The notes under the pieces: generated by a model
What the model was told of the DNA's origin: nothing
The model's input: the letters and a program-made list of their open reading frames with translations, nothing else
Database searches by the model: none
In this document: one piece after another, positions 31,643-39,224 of the stretch
How the letters are laid out: each line of letters starts with the position of its first letter
Numbering within the stretch: the first letter of the stretch is position 1
Made by a program: the position numbers and the translations under genes
NCBI GenBank assembly: GCA_032334055.1
Contig: JAUOZS010000001.1
Span: forward strand, 1,152,501-1,216,500
Length of the DNA stretch: 64,000 nucleotides
Direction of reading: 5' to 3'
Origin: Selenomonadales bacterium 4137-cl
Lineage (GTDB): Bacteria > Bacillota > Negativicutes > Sporomusales > UBA7701

Positions 31643-32491
31643 ATGAAGGACAAGGGGTTTGTCGTCAGGACGATGGAGCGTCACGAAGTCGAGCTGGCGG
31701 TTGAGTGGGCGGCCCGTGAGGGCTGGAACCCCGGACTGCACGATGCGGCGTGCTTTTTCGCCGCCGACCGCGAAGGGTTCCTGCTGGGGAGTCTGGACGG
31801 CGAGCCGGTGGGCTGCGTGTCGGCGGTGCGGTACGGTCATGGCTACGGGTTTTTGGGCTTTTATATCGTAGCGCCGGAGCAGCGCGGCCGCGGGCTGGGC
31901 ATCCAGCTGTGGCAGGCGGCAATGGACAGGCTGGCGGGCCGCAACATCGGTCTGGACGGGGTGCTGGCGCAGCAGGACAATTACCGGAAGTCGGGCTTCA
32001 GCCTGGCGTATCGGAACGCCCGCTACGAAGGGGCGGACCTGACGGGCGGCAGAGTAAGTGATCGGGTCGTGCCGCTGGCGGAGCTGGGGCTCGCGGCGGT
32101 GGCCGATTATGACGGTGCGGTGTTCGGCGCCGACCGGGCGGCGTTCCTGCGGGCCTGGGTTGAGCAGCCGGAGGGTGTGGCGCTGGGCTTAAGGCGCGGG
32201 ACCCGACTGGCCGGCTATGGCGTGCTGCGCCCCTGCCGGGTCGGGTTTAAGATCGGGCCGTTGTTCGCGGATGATGGCGAGGCGGCCGAGGAACTTTTCA
32301 TCGCCCTGACGGCGCACACCCACGGGGCGCCGGTGTACCTGGACGTGCCTGAACCCAACGCCCTAGCGGGGGATCTGGTGCGTCGCCACCGGATGAAGGA
32401 GGTTTTCGCGACGGCGCGGATGTATTCGCAGCATGCTCCCGCTGTGCCGCTTGACAAGGTTTTCGGGGTGACGACTTTCGAGCTCGGCTGA
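31643..32491 (+). CDS. GNAT acetyltransferase with C-terminal Acetyltransf_18-like domain
   Basis: A 282-residue protein. The N-terminal half is a GNAT domain with the acetyl-CoA loop APEQRGRGLGIQLWQAAM (about residues 76-93). The second half (FGADRAAFLRAWVEQPEG, then LFIALTAHTHGAPVYLDVPE) matches the pattern of the GNAT-like C-terminal domain found in YitI-type proteins. It lies directly after the alcohol dehydrogenase gene and is probably co-transcribed. Confidence 0.85.
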   Translation: MKDKGFVVRTMERHEVELAVEWAAREGWNPGLHDAACFFAADREGFLLGSLDGEPVGCVSAVRYGHGYGFLGFYIVAPEQRGRGLGIQLWQAAMDRLAGRNIGLDGVLAQQDNYRKSGFSLAYRNARYEGADLTGGRVSDRVVPLAELGLAAVADYDGAVFGADRAAFLRAWVEQPEGVALGLRRGTRLAGYGVLRPCRVGFKIGPLFADDGEAAEELFIALTAHTHGAPVYLDVPEPNALAGDLVRRHRMKEVFATARMYSQHAPAVPLDKVFGVTTFELG

Positions 32492-32505
32492 ACCGGAATG
32501 AAAGA

Positions 32506-32539
32506 AAGCGAGCCTGACCTACCGAGGTCAGGCTCGCTT
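32506..32539. terminator. Bidirectional terminator
   Basis: A 15-bp perfect stem, AAGCGAGCCTGACCT / AGGTCAGGCTCGCTT, with an ACCG loop between the convergent GNAT and DUF1992 genes. Confidence 0.9.
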
Positions 32540-32864
32540 ATTTGCGGCGCTGTTTTTCCATGAGGATGTTGAAAATGGTGGTTTTTTCGTTGAGTTTACG
32601 GCTGATGAGGCGGCGCTGTTCGCCGGGAGGGTTATCAGCAAGCGACTGTTCGAGGGCGGTGATTTCTTTTTTGAGGTCCATTTCCACCGGCAGTTGGCCG
32701 GCGTTGCGGAGGATTTTGTAGGCGGCCCGGCGGTCGGAGGGAACGAAGGCGAGGTTTTCGGGCGGGAGGGGCTTGCCTTTGCCGGGGAGGTTGTCGAATT
32801 CGCCGTTCTCAAGTGCTGCGAGGATGCGCTGCTCGGCGAGGAGGTGGAGGATGTCGTCGCTCAT
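32538..32864 (-). CDS. DUF1992 (DnaJ homologue subfamily C member 28-like) protein
   Basis: A 108-residue protein with the hallmark GEFDNLPGKGKPLP segment near residue 21, then VPSDRRAAYKILRNAGQLP. This pattern is highly conserved in DUF1992 proteins from bacteria to the DNAJC28 C-terminus. The J domain itself is absent, as usual in bacteria. Function unknown. Confidence 0.9.
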   Translation of the reverse strand: MSDDILHLLAEQRILAALENGEFDNLPGKGKPLPPENLAFVPSDRRAAYKILRNAGQLPVEMDLKKEITALEQSLADNPPGEQRRLISRKLNEKTTIFNILMEKQRRK

Positions 32865-32976
32865 TCGGCATCACCTGGGTGCTTTTATTCGTGCTTTTAT
32901 CATACCGCAAAGCGGCGGGGCTGAAAATACGGCCGGACAGGGAAAATAAGGATTGACATTTGCAGAGCAAATTGTT

Positions 32977-33022
32977 ACCATTTAACTAGATTACTATAAA
33001 AATAGTAATCTAGTTAAATGGT
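32977..33022. repeat. 21-bp perfect inverted repeat with AAAA loop
   Basis: The arms at 32977-32997 and 33002-33022 are exact complements (ACCATTTAACTAGATTACTA plus one base). It lies immediately upstream of the small GNAT-like gene and the GntR regulator gene, in AT-rich DNA that contrasts with the GC-rich surroundings. A TTGACA hexamer at 32953-32958 precedes it. It may be a compound operator for the GntR protein or an RNA hairpin at the transcript start. Confidence 0.85.
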
Positions 33023-33047
33023 ATTTTGTTGCGGAAGAAGGTGCGAC

Positions 33048-33404
33048 GTGGCGAGAGAGTGTATCACCGTGCGGGCGGCGGCGAGGGCCGACATCCCGGG
33101 GATGTGGAGTCTGCTGCATTGTGAGGGCAGAAGCATGGACGAAGCGGCGATCGCCGCCGGGCTTGGGCGTTTTTATGTGCTGGCGCGGGGGGCGGAGCTT
33201 CTCGGGGTGTATTTCGCGGGGGCCGCGGCTGGCGCCGGGCAATGGTCGGCCGTGCATCCCTTATTTGGTCATGCTTTGGTGGAGGATATTATGGCCAAGG
33301 CGGTGAATGGTTTATTGCAGGATAATGAACCAAGTCGCTGCGGGGTGAAGGAATGGAGTTTCAGCTCAACAAGAAGACAGAGTTTCCCATCTATCAGCAG
33401 TTGA
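33048..33404 (+). CDS. Truncated GNAT-like protein (putative)
   Basis: A 118-residue frame. The start ITVRAAARADIPGMWSLLHC resembles the first strand and helix of a GNAT domain, and YVLARGAELLGVYFAG the next strands. The acetyl-CoA motif A is missing, and the C-terminal 25 residues overlap the GntR gene in another frame. It is probably a degenerate or shortened GNAT; translation could couple to GntR. Confidence 0.45.
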   Translation: MARECITVRAAARADIPGMWSLLHCEGRSMDEAAIAAGLGRFYVLARGAELLGVYFAGAAAGAGQWSAVHPLFGHALVEDIMAKAVNGLLQDNEPSRCGVKEWSFSSTRRQSFPSISS

Positions 33405-34306
33405 AAGAGCAGATCAAGTATTTCTTGCTGAACGGCGATCTGCAGCCAGGCACGAAGCTGCCGCCGCCCAAGGATTTGGCGGGATATCTGCGGATCAATA
33501 AGAATACCGTTATCGTCGCTTATAAGGAACTGGAAAAAGAGGGCGTGATCGTGACGAGGCACGGCCAGGGTACGTATGTATCGGAGGATTTGCCGCCCGA
33601 TCCCGGTTTCAAACGAAAACAGGCGTTGATCGAGCTGGCGCGCGAGGCGTTGGAGCGGGCGCGCGAGCTTGGTTTCGGGGCCGAGGACCTGTTTACCGTC
33701 GTTTTCAGCCAGACGGTGCTCGGGCTGGGCTACACCCAGCCGGTGCGGGTGCTGTTCGTGGAGTGCAATTCGGTGGATGTCGGCTTTTACGTGCCGGCGC
33801 TGGAGAAGGAAATCAGGATGCCGGTGGAGGGTTGCCTGCTCGCCGACCTGGCGGACAGGATGGACGACAAGGCGGCGCCGGAGGTGGATGTGGTCGTGAC
33901 GACGTTTTTCCATGTGGAGGACGTGAAGGCGATCTGCGAGCCGATGGAAAAGAAGGTGATCGCCATCATGGCCGCGCCGGAGATGTCGGTGATTCTCAGG
34001 TTGGGCCAGTTGCCGCCGGGCACGAAGCTGGGGTTCGTATGCGGTACGGAATGGAGCACCGAGGCGATGCGCGGTTCGCTGGGCGCGGCGGGGATAAGGC
34101 ATATCGATTACGAATGCATCCCTTATGACGACCGGGAGGCTTTGGACAGGATGCTGGCGAGGGTGGATATCGTCGCCGGCTGCCGGTCGGTGGTGGACGA
34201 GGTGCGCAAGCTCGTGCCGGAGGGTTTGACGGTGATGGAGTTCGGCAACGTTTTGGAGCAGGGCGGGGTCGAGCTGTTGCGAAAGTTCTTGGCGGAGCGG
34301 GACTGA
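33353..34306 (+). CDS. GntR-family regulator with a large effector-binding domain
   Basis: A 317-residue regulator. The N-terminal winged helix is typical (FPIYQQLKEQIKYFLLNGDL, LPPPKDLAGYLRINKNTVIV, then GVIVTRHGQGTYVS). The remaining 220 residues form an alpha/beta sensor with VRVLFVECNSVDVGFYVPAL, reminiscent of periplasmic-binding or response-type folds rather than the usual FadR or HutC domains. A 21-bp inverted repeat upstream is a likely target. Confidence 0.85.
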   Translation: MEFQLNKKTEFPIYQQLKEQIKYFLLNGDLQPGTKLPPPKDLAGYLRINKNTVIVAYKELEKEGVIVTRHGQGTYVSEDLPPDPGFKRKQALIELAREALERARELGFGAEDLFTVVFSQTVLGLGYTQPVRVLFVECNSVDVGFYVPALEKEIRMPVEGCLLADLADRMDDKAAPEVDVVVTTFFHVEDVKAICEPMEKKVIAIMAAPEMSVILRLGQLPPGTKLGFVCGTEWSTEAMRGSLGAAGIRHIDYECIPYDDREALDRMLARVDIVAGCRSVVDEVRKLVPEGLTVMEFGNVLEQGGVELLRKFLAERD

Positions 34307-34322
34307 CCGCACATAGAAGAAG

Positions 34323-34353
34323 AAACTGCCGTGCTGACGGCAGTTTTAGTTTT
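34323..34353 (+). terminator. Rho-independent terminator
   Basis: The stem AAACTGCCGT / ACGGCAGTTT with a GCTG loop and a T-rich tail lies after the GntR gene. Confidence 0.85.
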
Positions 34354-34468
34354 ATTGGCCGGCTTTGTTCTGACGATTGGATATTAGGGGGATTTTTAAT
34401 TGGTGCTTTTCCCGTGGTGTAATCCTGCTAGAATGTTATTAAAGCGAAACGCAGGGGAGGAAAGACGA

Positions 34469-34798
34469 ATGGTGATAACGGAGGTTCCGTTTTGCACGGT
34501 CGACTGGAGCGCGGTGGAGGCGACGGAGCACCCCGGGACGACGGGGAAGGCTTTGTGGCGTACTTTCGAGATGGGCAATATCCGCGTCCGGATGGTGGAA
34601 TATACTCCCGGGTATCTGGCCGACCACTGGTGTAATCGCGGCCATGTGCTGCTGGTTATGGAAGGGGAACTGGTGACCGAGCTTGACGACGGCCGGAAGT
34701 TCACGCTGCCGGCTGGGACGAGCTACCAGGTGGCGGACGGGGCCAACCCGCACCGCTCGTCGACGGCGACGGGGGCAAAGCTGTTTATCGTCGATTGA
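34469..34798 (+). CDS. Small cupin protein of the DHCW-motif type
   Basis: A 109-residue single-domain cupin. It contains YLADHWCNRGHVLLVMEGEL, matching the DHWC signature that defines the group and includes likely metal-binding His residues, then LPAGTSYQVADG. ATG 34469 has GGGGAGG upstream. It sits alone between two terminators. The substrate of this family is unknown. Confidence 0.82.
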   Translation: MVITEVPFCTVDWSAVEATEHPGTTGKALWRTFEMGNIRVRMVEYTPGYLADHWCNRGHVLLVMEGELVTELDDGRKFTLPAGTSYQVADGANPHRSSTATGAKLFIVD

Positions 34799-34807
34799 AT
34801 CGATAGG

Positions 34808-34844
34808 AAAACCGGTATGCGTGCCGCATACCGGTTTTCGTTTC
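34808..34844. terminator. Bidirectional terminator
   Basis: A 14-bp perfect stem, AAAACCGGTATGCG / CGCATACCGGTTTT, with a TGC loop, between the cupin gene and the convergent znuA gene. Confidence 0.9.
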
Positions 34845-34852
34845 ATAAAATG

Positions 34853-35827
34853 TCATTGGCTGAGTGCTTTTTTCAGATTGGCCAGGTTGGCGCGCATGAC
34901 GCCGAGGTAGTTTTTGCCTTGTTGCACTTCCTCGGGAGTGAGGTTTTCGACCGGGTTGAGGACGAGGAGGCCGGCGCCGGTTTCGCGGGCGATGGTTTCG
35001 GCCAGCCGGGGGCTGACGATCGTTTCGAAGAAGATGTATTTTACTTGGTGCTCGCGGCAGAATTTCACCACCGAGGCCATTTTTTCGGGGGTGGGTTCGC
35101 TGTCGGGGGAGAGGCCCATGATCGGCAGCTGCTTGAGGCCGTAGCGCGCGGCCAGGTAGCCGAAGGCGGCGTGGCTGGTGACGATTTCGCGGTGGGGCAG
35201 GTTGGCGAGGGCTGCTTTGTATTCGGCGTCGAGCTTTGCCAGTTCGCGTATATAGCCGGCGGCGTTCTGCCGGTAGTAGTCGGCGTTGGCTGGGTCGGCG
35301 GCGGCAAGGGCGGCGGCGATCGCTTCGACTTCTTCCTGGGCGAGAAGCGGGTCGAGCCACATGTGGGAATCGGTATGGTGGTCATGGGTTTTGTCGCTCA
35401 TGTCGCCGCTGGGGTTGTTATCGTGGCCGTGGTCGTCGTTCTTTTCTGGCTTGAGCGCCGGGATGCCCTGGCTGACGGCGATGGCTTTGGTGGCGCCGAG
35501 TGTTTCGGGGGTGAGAAGCTTGTCGATGGTTTCGAAGCCTGCGCCGTGGTAGAGGAAGAGGCGCGCCGCCCGGATGGCGACGATTTCCTTGGCGGTTGGT
35601 TCCCAGTCGTGCGGTTCGGCGCCCGGCGGGACGAGCTGGGTGAGGTCGATTTTGTCGCCGCCTACCTGGCGGGCGAACTCGTAGACAGGGTAGACGGAGG
35701 CGACGATTTTGAGTTTGACGGGCGGCGACTTTTGGGCGGGGGTGGCGGTTTTGGCGCCGCAGCCGAGGGTGATGGCAAGGATGAGGACGAGGGCGCTTAT
35801 CAGGCAGTGTTTCTGGATCCGGTTCAT
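34853..35827 (-). CDS. znuA: Zinc ABC transporter substrate-binding lipoprotein
   Basis: A 324-residue periplasmic metal-binding protein. A lipobox is visible (LILAITLGC). The fold includes KIVASVYPVYEFARQVGGD and PPGAEPHDWEP (first His ligand). A His/Asp-rich loop follows (HGHD, then HDHHTDSH), and HAAFGYL (third His) is further on. The His-rich loop is characteristic of zinc, rather than manganese, binders. The frame is open further upstream, but that part overlaps the Fur-type gene and is not protein-like. The permease and ATPase genes are not adjacent. Confidence 0.92.
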   Translation of the reverse strand: MNRIQKHCLISALVLILAITLGCGAKTATPAQKSPPVKLKIVASVYPVYEFARQVGGDKIDLTQLVPPGAEPHDWEPTAKEIVAIRAARLFLYHGAGFETIDKLLTPETLGATKAIAVSQGIPALKPEKNDDHGHDNNPSGDMSDKTHDHHTDSHMWLDPLLAQEEVEAIAAALAAADPANADYYRQNAAGYIRELAKLDAEYKAALANLPHREIVTSHAAFGYLAARYGLKQLPIMGLSPDSEPTPEKMASVVKFCREHQVKYIFFETIVSPRLAETIARETGAGLLVLNPVENLTPEEVQQGKNYLGVMRANLANLKKALSQ

Positions 35828-35846
35828 GGTAAGCCTCCTGTTGCTG

Positions 35847-36275
35847 TCAGATCGCGGTACGGCAGTCGCGGCAGTACCCGTAGAATTCGAGGGAATGGGA
35901 AACGACGGTGAAGCCTTGCTCTTTCGCCTGGGCAAGTTCGTGGGGGACGATGGGGCAATAGTCGATGCAGCGGGCCTGTCCGCAGGCGAGACAGATAAGG
36001 TGGTGATGGTGGCGCTGGCCGGCGACGATTTCGAAGACGCTGCCGCCGCCGCGCCCCGGCAGGTTGATCTGGTTGACGATGCCGAGGCGGATGAGGAGGG
36101 TGAGGTTGCGGTATATGGTGTCGAGGCTGACGTCGGGAGCCTGGGTTTTGACGTGGCGGTGGATATCCTGCGCGGTGGGGAAGGGGGCGCAAGCCTCAAG
36201 CGCGGCGATGACGGCGCGGCGCTGGGGGGTGAGTTTGAAGCCTTTGCTCCTGAGAAGGTGCAAGTAGGTGTCCAT
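35847..36275 (-). CDS. zur: Fur-family regulator, probably Zur
   Basis: A 142-residue regulator with the Fur winged helix (LTPQRRAVIAALEAC, DVSLDTIYRNLTLLIRLGIV). The metal-binding region has GQRHHHHLICLACGQARCIDYC and a C-terminal CRDC, giving two CxxC pairs. Being 19 bases upstream of znuA on the same strand makes a zinc sensor (Zur) the most likely identity. A 27-bp inverted repeat before its start fits an autoregulatory box. Confidence 0.87.
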   Translation of the reverse strand: MDTYLHLLRSKGFKLTPQRRAVIAALEACAPFPTAQDIHRHVKTQAPDVSLDTIYRNLTLLIRLGIVNQINLPGRGGGSVFEIVAGQRHHHHLICLACGQARCIDYCPIVPHELAQAKEQGFTVVSHSLEFYGYCRDCRTAI

Positions 36276-36287
36276 GACAATTCTCCC

Positions 36288-36314
36288 AAATAGTAATTTT
36301 ATTATTTACTATTT
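36288..36314. promoter_or_regulatory. Candidate Zur box
   Basis: AAATAGTAA and TTACTATTT form 9-bp perfect inverted arms with a 9-base AT spacer, 13 bases upstream of the Fur-family gene. Confidence 0.7.
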
Positions 36315-36473
36315 TACCCTGTTTATGCATTTGCCTGCAAGGACGTTTTTCGGGGCGGGGCGGGGAAGGGGCGATTTCATGCATGCCAGAAGGAATAAGG
36401 GGCGTGAATGTAGTAATTATTGGGTGTCGGATTTCGCCGGATTATCGCGAACGGACGGGAAAGCAGGGATGAG

Positions 36474-36776
36474 ATGAGCCGGGTGCCCGAATGCCTGAGT
36501 TGGCTGTTGGTTTTCCCGTATGCTTATATTGTTTACTTTCTTGGGAATATGGTCGGCGGCAGCCCCAGGACTCCCCAGGCGGCGGCCGTTTTGTTCTGGG
36601 CCTATTTAGCCGTGTACCCTGTCGCGGTGGTTGTGTTCAACTTCGCGACGAGGCGGCTGAGAGCGCGGGGGAGAAGGAACCTGGCCCTGACGGCGAGTCT
36701 GGTGCCTTACGGAGTTCTGGCGGCGGCGTGGGTGTTGTTCGCCGCTTTTGTCGGTGCGCTTCGCAGGCTCGGCTGA
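36474..36776 (+). CDS. Small multi-helix membrane protein
   Basis: A 100-residue protein with three predicted membrane segments (LSWLLVFPYAYIVYFLGNMV, AAVLFWAYLAVYPVAVVVFN, LVPYGVLAAAWVLFAAFVGA). It precedes the methyltransferase-like gene by 43 bases, so it may be co-transcribed. Function unknown. Confidence 0.6.
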   Translation: MSRVPECLSWLLVFPYAYIVYFLGNMVGGSPRTPQAAAVLFWAYLAVYPVAVVVFNFATRRLRARGRRNLALTASLVPYGVLAAAWVLFAAFVGALRRLG

Positions 36777-36819
36777 TGTGCGGGACCGCGTCTGGCGATT
36801 TTTTTCGGGAGAGGTTCTG

Positions 36820-37875
36820 ATGAGTTTTCTGGCCCGTAATGAGTATCTGCTCGGCGAGATAGACTATTATCACGGGCAGGTGTGCGCACGGCTGACCGAC
36901 GACCGTTGGTCGGAGAATTACCGGCAGATTTGGCGGGCCGTGTGCCTGCAGCTTTGCTGGCATGAATGCTACGATGCCGCCGGGCCGGGGGAACGGATGG
37001 TGCGTGCGTTGCTGCGCCGTACCCGCTATGGGCGTCAGTGGCCGCCGGACTGTCCGGTGCTGAACGGGCCGGTTAGCTTGTCGCGCACGGAGAGCATCGC
37101 TTGCCGGACGCTGTTCGGATTCGATCTCATTACCGACGGCTGGGGCGACTGGGAGGCGTTGGCCCGCGGTTTTTCGGAGGCGGGGGAAACGCTGCTGGTG
37201 TTGCGCCTGCTTCCGTATATGGAGTATTTGCTGGAGGTGGGGGCAGGCAACGGTTATTATTCTTTCCTCGCGGCTCAGAACGGGTTGGCGGTTACGGCTT
37301 TGGAGCCGTCGCCGCTGGAGTATAAACAGTTGCGCGCCGGGGCAGCTTTGAACGGATTTGCCGGTATCGCGGCGCCGGTCTGTTCAAGCGGCGAATCGGC
37401 TGCGGGCGGGGCTTTGTATCTTGAAGACGGCGCGCGGGTGAAGCCGCTCCAGTTGGCTGATTACCGGGCCGCCGGTTCGCTCGTCAGGCTCGCCGCGGCG
37501 GGTTTTGGTCTGGCGTTATTGAAGGGGGCGGCGGACTGGTTGGCGGCGTACGACGCTCCGGTGCTGCTGGTTGCTGCCGCGAACGGCCCGGAAGATGGCC
37601 CGAACGGGAGTGTTCCGGCGGCTGTTAGGGAGTTGGCAAGGTATGATTACGGTTTATACACGGTGAGCCGCGAGCCGGCGCATGGCGCTCCGCTGTTGGC
37701 ACAGTTGGAGGCGTCCGTGCACCGTGCAGCGGGCGGCAGTTTCCTGGCGCTGCCGCCGATGGCCCAGGATCTGGCCGAGCAACTGACGAAACCTGTAGAC
37801 ACGAGGGTGCTGACGCCGACCGCCAGGCTGGAAAATCTGTTGTATTTCGTGAAGACTTCGTTCGAGGCGCTATAG
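36820..37875 (+). CDS. Putative SAM-dependent methyltransferase
   Basis: A 351-residue protein. The glycine-rich SAM-binding motif I is LLEVGAGNGYYSFLAAQNG (about residues 138-156), followed by a motif II-like acidic strand end (VTALEPSPLEY). This part resembles FkbM-type methyltransferases. The N-terminal 130 residues are helical and unassigned. The start at 36820 follows a GAGAGG site. Substrate unknown. Confidence 0.65.
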   Translation: MSFLARNEYLLGEIDYYHGQVCARLTDDRWSENYRQIWRAVCLQLCWHECYDAAGPGERMVRALLRRTRYGRQWPPDCPVLNGPVSLSRTESIACRTLFGFDLITDGWGDWEALARGFSEAGETLLVLRLLPYMEYLLEVGAGNGYYSFLAAQNGLAVTALEPSPLEYKQLRAGAALNGFAGIAAPVCSSGESAAGGALYLEDGARVKPLQLADYRAAGSLVRLAAAGFGLALLKGAADWLAAYDAPVLLVAAANGPEDGPNGSVPAAVRELARYDYGLYTVSREPAHGAPLLAQLEASVHRAAGGSFLALPPMAQDLAEQLTKPVDTRVLTPTARLENLLYFVKTSFEAL

Positions 37876-38034
37876 CTGTAGAAGGGTTAGCGCTGCCGGG
37901 GGTCTGGTGTTTTTCGGGACAAAAAAATTTGTATTTTTCTCCGCTGTGAGCAGGGGGAAAGTGGCTACGTGGTGAATCGTTGTCTAGTAATGCTTTTCCA
38001 TGTCGGATAACACGAACAGGAGGTCAAATCGGGA

Positions 38035-39141
38035 ATGAAGAACAGGTACGTTATTCTGGCCGTCGCGCTGGTTTTTGCGGCCGCATTGGTGTTGGGCGGC
38101 TGTGGTGGCGGCGAGAAGAAGCCGGCTGCGCCGGCAGCTCCGGAAAAAATGAAGGTGGCGTTCGTGTACATCGGGCCGGTCGGCGACGCCGGCTGGACTT
38201 ACGCTCACGAACAGGGCCGCAAGTATCTCATGGAGAAAATGCCGGATGTACAGTCAACGATTATCGAGTCCGTGCCGGAGGGGGCCGACTCGGAGCGGGT
38301 TATCACTCAGCTCGCCGAGCAGGGCCACAAGGTGATTTTCACCACCAGCTTCGGTTATATGGACCCGACGATCAATGTGGCGAAGAAATACCCCAACGTG
38401 GTGTTCATGCATTGTTCGGGCTTTAAGACGGCCAAGAACGTAGGTACTTATTTCGGCCGTATCGAAGAGGCCCGCTATCTTACCGGCATCGCCGCCGGCA
38501 AGGCCACCAAGAGCAACGTGATCGGTTATGTGGCCGCTTTCCCGATTCCGGAGGTTGTCCGCGGCATCAACGGGTTTACCCTGGGTGTCCGGTCAGTTAA
38601 TCCGAATGCCAAGGTCAAGGTGATTTGGACCAATACCTGGTACGACCCGGCTAAGGAGAAGCAAGCGGCGATTTCGCTGCTTGACGCCGGCGCCGATGTT
38701 ATCGCGCAGCATCAGGATACCCCCGGCCCGCAGCAGGCCGCTGAGGAGAAGGGCAAGTTCAGCGTCGGTTACAACACCGATATGAGCAAGATGGCGCCCA
38801 AGGCGGTGCTGACTTCGGCGATCTGGAACTGGGGTCCGTATTATGTCAAAGTTATCGATTCCGTCAAGAAGGGCACCTGGAAGAGCGAACAGTACTGGGG
38901 CCATATGAGCGACGGCATCGTGGATATCGCGCCTCTCGGACCGATGGTGAAGGAAGACACCAAGAAGCTGATAGCCGACGCCAAGGCCAAGATCGTGAAG
39001 GGCGAGCTGAAGATTTTCGCCGGCCCGCTCAAGGATCAGTCCGGTGCGGTTAAAGTGCCCGCCGGCCAGGTAATGTCTGACAAGGATCAGTTGGGCTGGA
39101 CCTGGTTTGTTGAAGGCGTAGAGGGTACGATTCCCAAATAG
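38035..39141 (+). CDS. BMP-family nucleoside ABC transporter lipoprotein
   Basis: A 368-residue lipoprotein (lipobox LVLGGC, then a Pro/Ala linker) of the BmpA/PnrA/Med family, which binds purine nucleosides. Typical segments are VAFVYIGPVGDAGWTYAHEQ, VIFTTSFGYMDPT and GVRSVNPNAKVKVIWTNTWYDP. It heads an operon with ATPase, two permeases and xpt. AGGAGGTC precedes the ATG. The 158-bp gap before it holds no recognisable purine riboswitch. Confidence 0.93.
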   Translation: MKNRYVILAVALVFAAALVLGGCGGGEKKPAAPAAPEKMKVAFVYIGPVGDAGWTYAHEQGRKYLMEKMPDVQSTIIESVPEGADSERVITQLAEQGHKVIFTTSFGYMDPTINVAKKYPNVVFMHCSGFKTAKNVGTYFGRIEEARYLTGIAAGKATKSNVIGYVAAFPIPEVVRGINGFTLGVRSVNPNAKVKVIWTNTWYDPAKEKQAAISLLDAGADVIAQHQDTPGPQQAAEEKGKFSVGYNTDMSKMAPKAVLTSAIWNWGPYYVKVIDSVKKGTWKSEQYWGHMSDGIVDIAPLGPMVKEDTKKLIADAKAKIVKGELKIFAGPLKDQSGAVKVPAGQVMSDKDQLGWTWFVEGVEGTIPK

Positions 39142-39163
39142 AGGATAACAAATAATGCGCTTG

Positions 39164-39206
39164 ACAGAGAGCTGGCAGGCTTTGGCCTGCCGGCGCTCTG
39201 TGTTTT
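39164..39206 (+). terminator. Intra-operon attenuator hairpin
   Basis: A long GC stem, ACAGAGAGCTGGCAGGC with GCCTGCCGGCGCTCTGT (two mismatches), then GTTTT, between the binding-protein and ATPase genes. Such a partial terminator would give more binding protein than transporter. Confidence 0.75.
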
Positions 39207-39224
39207 AGCCAGCGGAGGAAATGC

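Noticed and set aside
34853..36289. A single 478-codon minus-strand frame spanning znuA and the Fur-type gene.
   Set aside because: The upstream part overlaps the Fur gene in another frame and is not protein-like; znuA starts with a clear lipoprotein leader at 35827.
37876..38034. Possible purine riboswitch upstream of the nucleoside importer.
   Set aside because: None of the conserved purine-aptamer loop sequences are present; only AT-rich promoter-like DNA is seen.
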